This document shows, in pieces, positions 61,333 through 64,000 of a stretch of DNA of 64,000 bases. The DNA comes from Clostridioides difficile (GTDB taxonomy: Bacteria; Bacillota; Clostridia; Peptostreptococcales; Peptostreptococcaceae). Numbering within the stretch: position 1 is the stretch's first letter; every line of letters starts with the position of its first letter. The notes beneath the pieces were generated by a model, which was given only the letters and a program-made list of their open reading frames with translations, made no database searches and was not told the DNA's origin. The position numbers and the translations under genes are program-made. The DNA lies in NCBI GenBank assembly GCA_012955965.1, contig JABBZI010000010.1, forward strand, positions 62,001-126,000, read 5' to 3'.

Positions 61333-64000
61333 TTAAACTTTAGCTTTCAATTTTGGTTTTTTTATTATTTTTCTTTTTATATCACCTATTTTATCTGTTA
61401 TTTTACCAAATATTTTAGGCATTTTGTCTGAAAACTTATCTTCCCATTTATCAAATATTAAGTATATAGTAGGTATAAGTACCAAAGTTATAAGTGTAGA
61501 TACAGTCAGACCTCCCATTATAACTATTGCTAGTGGTTGCATTGTTTCTCCACCTTCACCAAGAGATAGTGCTGTTGGCAACATACCTAAAATTGTTGTA
61601 GCTGTTGTCATTAGAACTGGTCTTAATCTTGCTGCACAACCAATAGAAACTAATCCAATTAAATCATTGCTACGATTTGTTTTTCTAAGTTGTTCTATGT
61701 AGTCAATAAGAACTATACCATTATTAACAACTATACCTATAAGTAATATTATACCTAACATACCTACAGTACTTAAACTTTGCCCACTGACTAAGAGAGA
61801 AAGTACAACTCCAACAAATGCAAATGGAACACAGAACATTATTATAAATGGTTTACTAAATGATTCAAACTGAGCTACCATTACCATATAAACTAGAGCT
61901 ATGGCTATAACCATTGAGAATCCAAGACTTGCCATAGATTCGTTCATCATCTCTGTTTCTCCACCAACACCAATAGAGTAATCTTTAGGTATTACCATCT
62001 TGTTAGTTTTCTCTAGTGCTAGTTTTGTAGCAGTACCAGCATCTACATTATCAAGTGTAGCAGTTATATTTACAGAGAAATCTCCATCAGTTCTAGATAT
62101 AGATTGTAGACCATCTGCCATTTTTATATCTGAAAAAGCACCAAGAGGAACTTCTTTTCCAGTTGCAGAGTTTACTTTTAATTGTTTTATATCTTCTAGA
62201 TTATCAATACTATCTGCTTTAAATTTTAAATTTACATCAACTTTGTAGTCGTCAATTGTAGCAGTAGTGACTGAATCACCATTTATTGCTGTACGTAGTA
62301 ATCCTGCTATTTCAGCAGTGTTTACACCATATTCTTGAGCTTTATGTTTGTCTATTGTAAATTGAGCTTCTTGTGTTGTATCTGTAAGAGAAGTCTCAAC
62401 ATTTCTAAATCCTTTTATGGAGCTGAATTGTTTTTCTGCCTCTTTTCCTAATATTTTTAATACATCTAAATCAGGGCCTTTCATTTCTAATGTAAAGTCT
62501 GCCCCTGTACTTCCACCCATAACACTACTATTTTGACTTACATTTATTTTACAGTCTGGGACAGTGGCAACTCTATCAATTATTTCTTTTTCTATCTCAT
62601 CGGTAGTTCTCTTTCTATTTTTTTGAGATTCTAATTCAATTGCTATATTTGCTGTATTATTATTTGAATCTGATGTTAAAGTTGTTATTAAAGTTTTAAC
62701 TTCTGGGATATCTGAAACTTTTTTCTCAGTCATAGATACATAGTAATCATTAGATTCTAGACTAAGACCCTTTGGAAGTTCTATAGAAATAGCCAATGCT
62801 CCTTTGTCTGCAGCAGGCATAAAGTCCATACCTATAAAGCTCATTCCAAATAAGGAAGCTATAAAAATAAGTAAACTTGCTATTACTACTAAGCGTTGAT
62901 GTCTTAAGCATACACTTAGTAATTTTTTATACCCTTCACTTACTTTATCAAATATAGGGCTATCTTTTTCTTTCATTTTTTCGCTATTCTTACCTCTACT
63001 TAATTTTGCGAATACACTAGGAACAAGAGTAATCGCGCCTATGAAAGAGAAGGCTAGAGAAGCTATAAGTGTTTTACCTAATGCTCCAAAAGTTATTTTA
63101 GCTATACCTTCTGTAAACATAATAGGTAAAAATATTGCTATAGTAGTCAGTGTTGATGCAAGTATGGCATTGGTTACGGTTCTTGTACCCTCAATAGCAC
63201 AATCATCAATACTCATGCGACCACTTTTCCTATATTTAAATATATTTTCAATTACAACTGTAGCATTATCGACAACCATACCAACTGAAATTACCAGGGA
63301 ACTTGCAGTGATAAGGTTTAAACTTTCTCCTGTAAAGTAGAGAACTGCTATAGCTCCTATTATAGAAATTGGGATTGCTATAGCAACAACTAGTGAAGCT
63401 CTTACACTTTTTAAGAAAGCAAAGATTACCACAAAGGCAATAACTGCACTTATAAGCAAGTTACTCATTACACTGTTTATTGATTCACTTATGTACGAAC
63501 TTGTATCGTTAGCAATTTTAATTTTAAATTGAGGATTTTCTTTGTTTAATTCATCTACATATTTATATGCATTTTGCATGACTTTTACAGTATTGGCATC
63601 TTGTTGTTTAGAAATATCTATTACTAAACTGTCTTTTCCATTATATCTATAAATACTGTCTTTGTCTGCATATCCATAATCTACACTACAAAGATTATCT
63701 AATCTAACTGTATTTCCACCTTTTACAGGAATTTGAATCTGTTTTATATCATCTAAAGATTCAAGTTTATCAATTGCTCTTAAAACTATTTTATCTTCAC
63801 CTTGAGTAATTGAGCCATAAGGGTATGTTTTATTACTAGAGGATAAGATACCCTTTATAGTTGATAAACTAACTCCATAATTTGAAAGAACAGCTGGGTC
63901 AGCTATTACATTGACCTGTGCTTTTTCTCCACCCTTAAGGTCTGCTGATGTAACACCATCTATAGATTCTATTTTAGGCTGAATCACATCCTCAGCATAT
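61333..64000 (-). CDS. RND-family efflux pump (HAE1-like), N-terminus outside the window
   Basis: About 889 residues are visible; the N-terminal part runs past the window end. Conserved segments include the periplasmic-type pore domains, VISVGMVVDNATVVIENIFKYRK in the fourth membrane segment (proton-relay Asp), GFRNVETSLTDTTQEAQFTIDKHKAQEYGVN in the docking/pore region and the second membrane half with IVVNNGIVLIDYIEQLRK. The C-terminus is lysine-rich. Drugs, lipids or bile salts are plausible substrates. It is upstream of the TolC-like gene on the same strand; a membrane fusion protein gene would be expected further upstream, beyond the window. Confidence 0.9.
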   Translation of the reverse strand, partial: YAEDVIQPKIESIDGVTSADLKGGEKAQVNVIADPAVLSNYGVSLSTIKGILSSSNKTYPYGSITQGEDKIVLRAIDKLESLDDIKQIQIPVKGGNTVRLDNLCSVDYGYADKDSIYRYNGKDSLVIDISKQQDANTVKVMQNAYKYVDELNKENPQFKIKIANDTSSYISESINSVMSNLLISAVIAFVVIFAFLKSVRASLVVAIAIPISIIGAIAVLYFTGESLNLITASSLVISVGMVVDNATVVIENIFKYRKSGRMSIDDCAIEGTRTVTNAILASTLTTIAIFLPIMFTEGIAKITFGALGKTLIASLAFSFIGAITLVPSVFAKLSRGKNSEKMKEKDSPIFDKVSEGYKKLLSVCLRHQRLVVIASLLIFIASLFGMSFIGMDFMPAADKGALAISIELPKGLSLESNDYYVSMTEKKVSDIPEVKTLITTLTSDSNNNTANIAIELESQKNRKRTTDEIEKEIIDRVATVPDCKINVSQNSSVMGGSTGADFTLEMKGPDLDVLKILGKEAEKQFSSIKGFRNVETSLTDTTQEAQFTIDKHKAQEYGVNTAEIAGLLRTAINGDSVTTATIDDYKVDVNLKFKADSIDNLEDIKQLKVNSATGKEVPLGAFSDIKMADGLQSISRTDGDFSVNITATLDNVDAGTATKLALEKTNKMVIPKDYSIGVGGETEMMNESMASLGFSMVIAIALVYMVMVAQFESFSKPFIIMFCVPFAFVGVVLSLLVSGQSLSTVGMLGIILLIGIVVNNGIVLIDYIEQLRKTNRSNDLIGLVSIGCAARLRPVLMTTATTILGMLPTALSLGEGGETMQPLAIVIMGGLTVSTLITLVLIPTIYLIFDKWEDKFSDKMPKIFGKITDKIGDIKRKIIKKPKLKAKV

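Overview
The window is AT-rich DNA from a low-GC, spore-forming, amino-acid-fermenting Firmicute. It is most like Clostridioides difficile or another member of the Peptostreptococcaceae. This rests on the base composition, the near-exclusive use of AGA for arginine in most genes, strong AGGAGG-type ribosome binding sites with many TTG and GTG starts, the sporulation pair yqfC-yqfD, the Bacillus/Clostridium gene order, and a Stickland-type catabolic cluster. The species name is an inference. About 60 protein genes are supported, most on the + strand. No tRNA, rRNA, CRISPR array, insertion sequence or prophage was seen.

Region 1 (1-25 kb) is housekeeping backbone: the end of dnaK, dnaJ, prmA, rsmE, mtaB, a HIT protein, rpsU, yqeY, tspO, hpf, yqfC-yqfD, phoH, ybeY, a dgkA-PAP2 fusion, cdd, era, mgtE, yqzL, recO, a DUF4342 gene and glyQ-glyS. 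It is interrupted at 2-7.3 kb by a probable small transcript with a CodY-like box, a ROK glucokinase with an MFS transporter, and a minus-strand pair of a CdaR/PucR-type regulator and an orphan MsmK-type ATPase.

Region 2 (25-52 kb) is a catabolic and accessory block between glyS and ccpN, genes that are adjacent in Bacillus subtilis. It holds a siroheme nitrite/sulfite reductase-like protein, an IclR regulator, and a ferredoxin/2-oxoacid:ferredoxin oxidoreductase operon (four genes) followed by buk, ptb, an aminotransferase and an MFS transporter. Together these read as an oxidative Stickland module: amino acid to 2-oxo acid, to acyl-CoA plus reduced ferredoxin, to acyl-phosphate, to a carboxylate plus ATP. 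Both transcription units carry copies of a 13-bp palindrome, AGAAC-N3-GTTCT. Next come an AGCS amino-acid symporter, an M20 hydrolase with a YfcC-type carrier, a MerR-flavin reductase-flavodoxin operon with a textbook 19-bp MerR promoter, an Ntn hydrolase, a cyclophilin-like exported protein, an aldo/keto reductase, an AraC/GyrI regulator, and a glucitol-type PTS operon. That PTS operon has a SAF-domain dehydrogenase in place of the usual sorbitol-6-phosphate dehydrogenase.

Region 3 (52-64 kb) returns to the backbone with ccpN, the PPDK regulatory kinase/phosphorylase and ppdK, which together control pyruvate/PEP interconversion. It then has a zinc-ribbon protein, a divergent ROK repressor and proline-racemase-family pair, and a minus-strand RND efflux pump followed by a TolC-like coiled-coil protein, an odd component for a cell without an outer membrane. 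The pump gene runs off the end of the window.

The signals most worth following up are the AGAAC-N3-GTTCT operators, the possible CodY-controlled small transcript at 2.05-2.78 kb, the atypical glucitol-type PTS operon, the RND/TolC-like pair, and hairpins that overlap translation starts (yqzL-recO, glyQ, buk).
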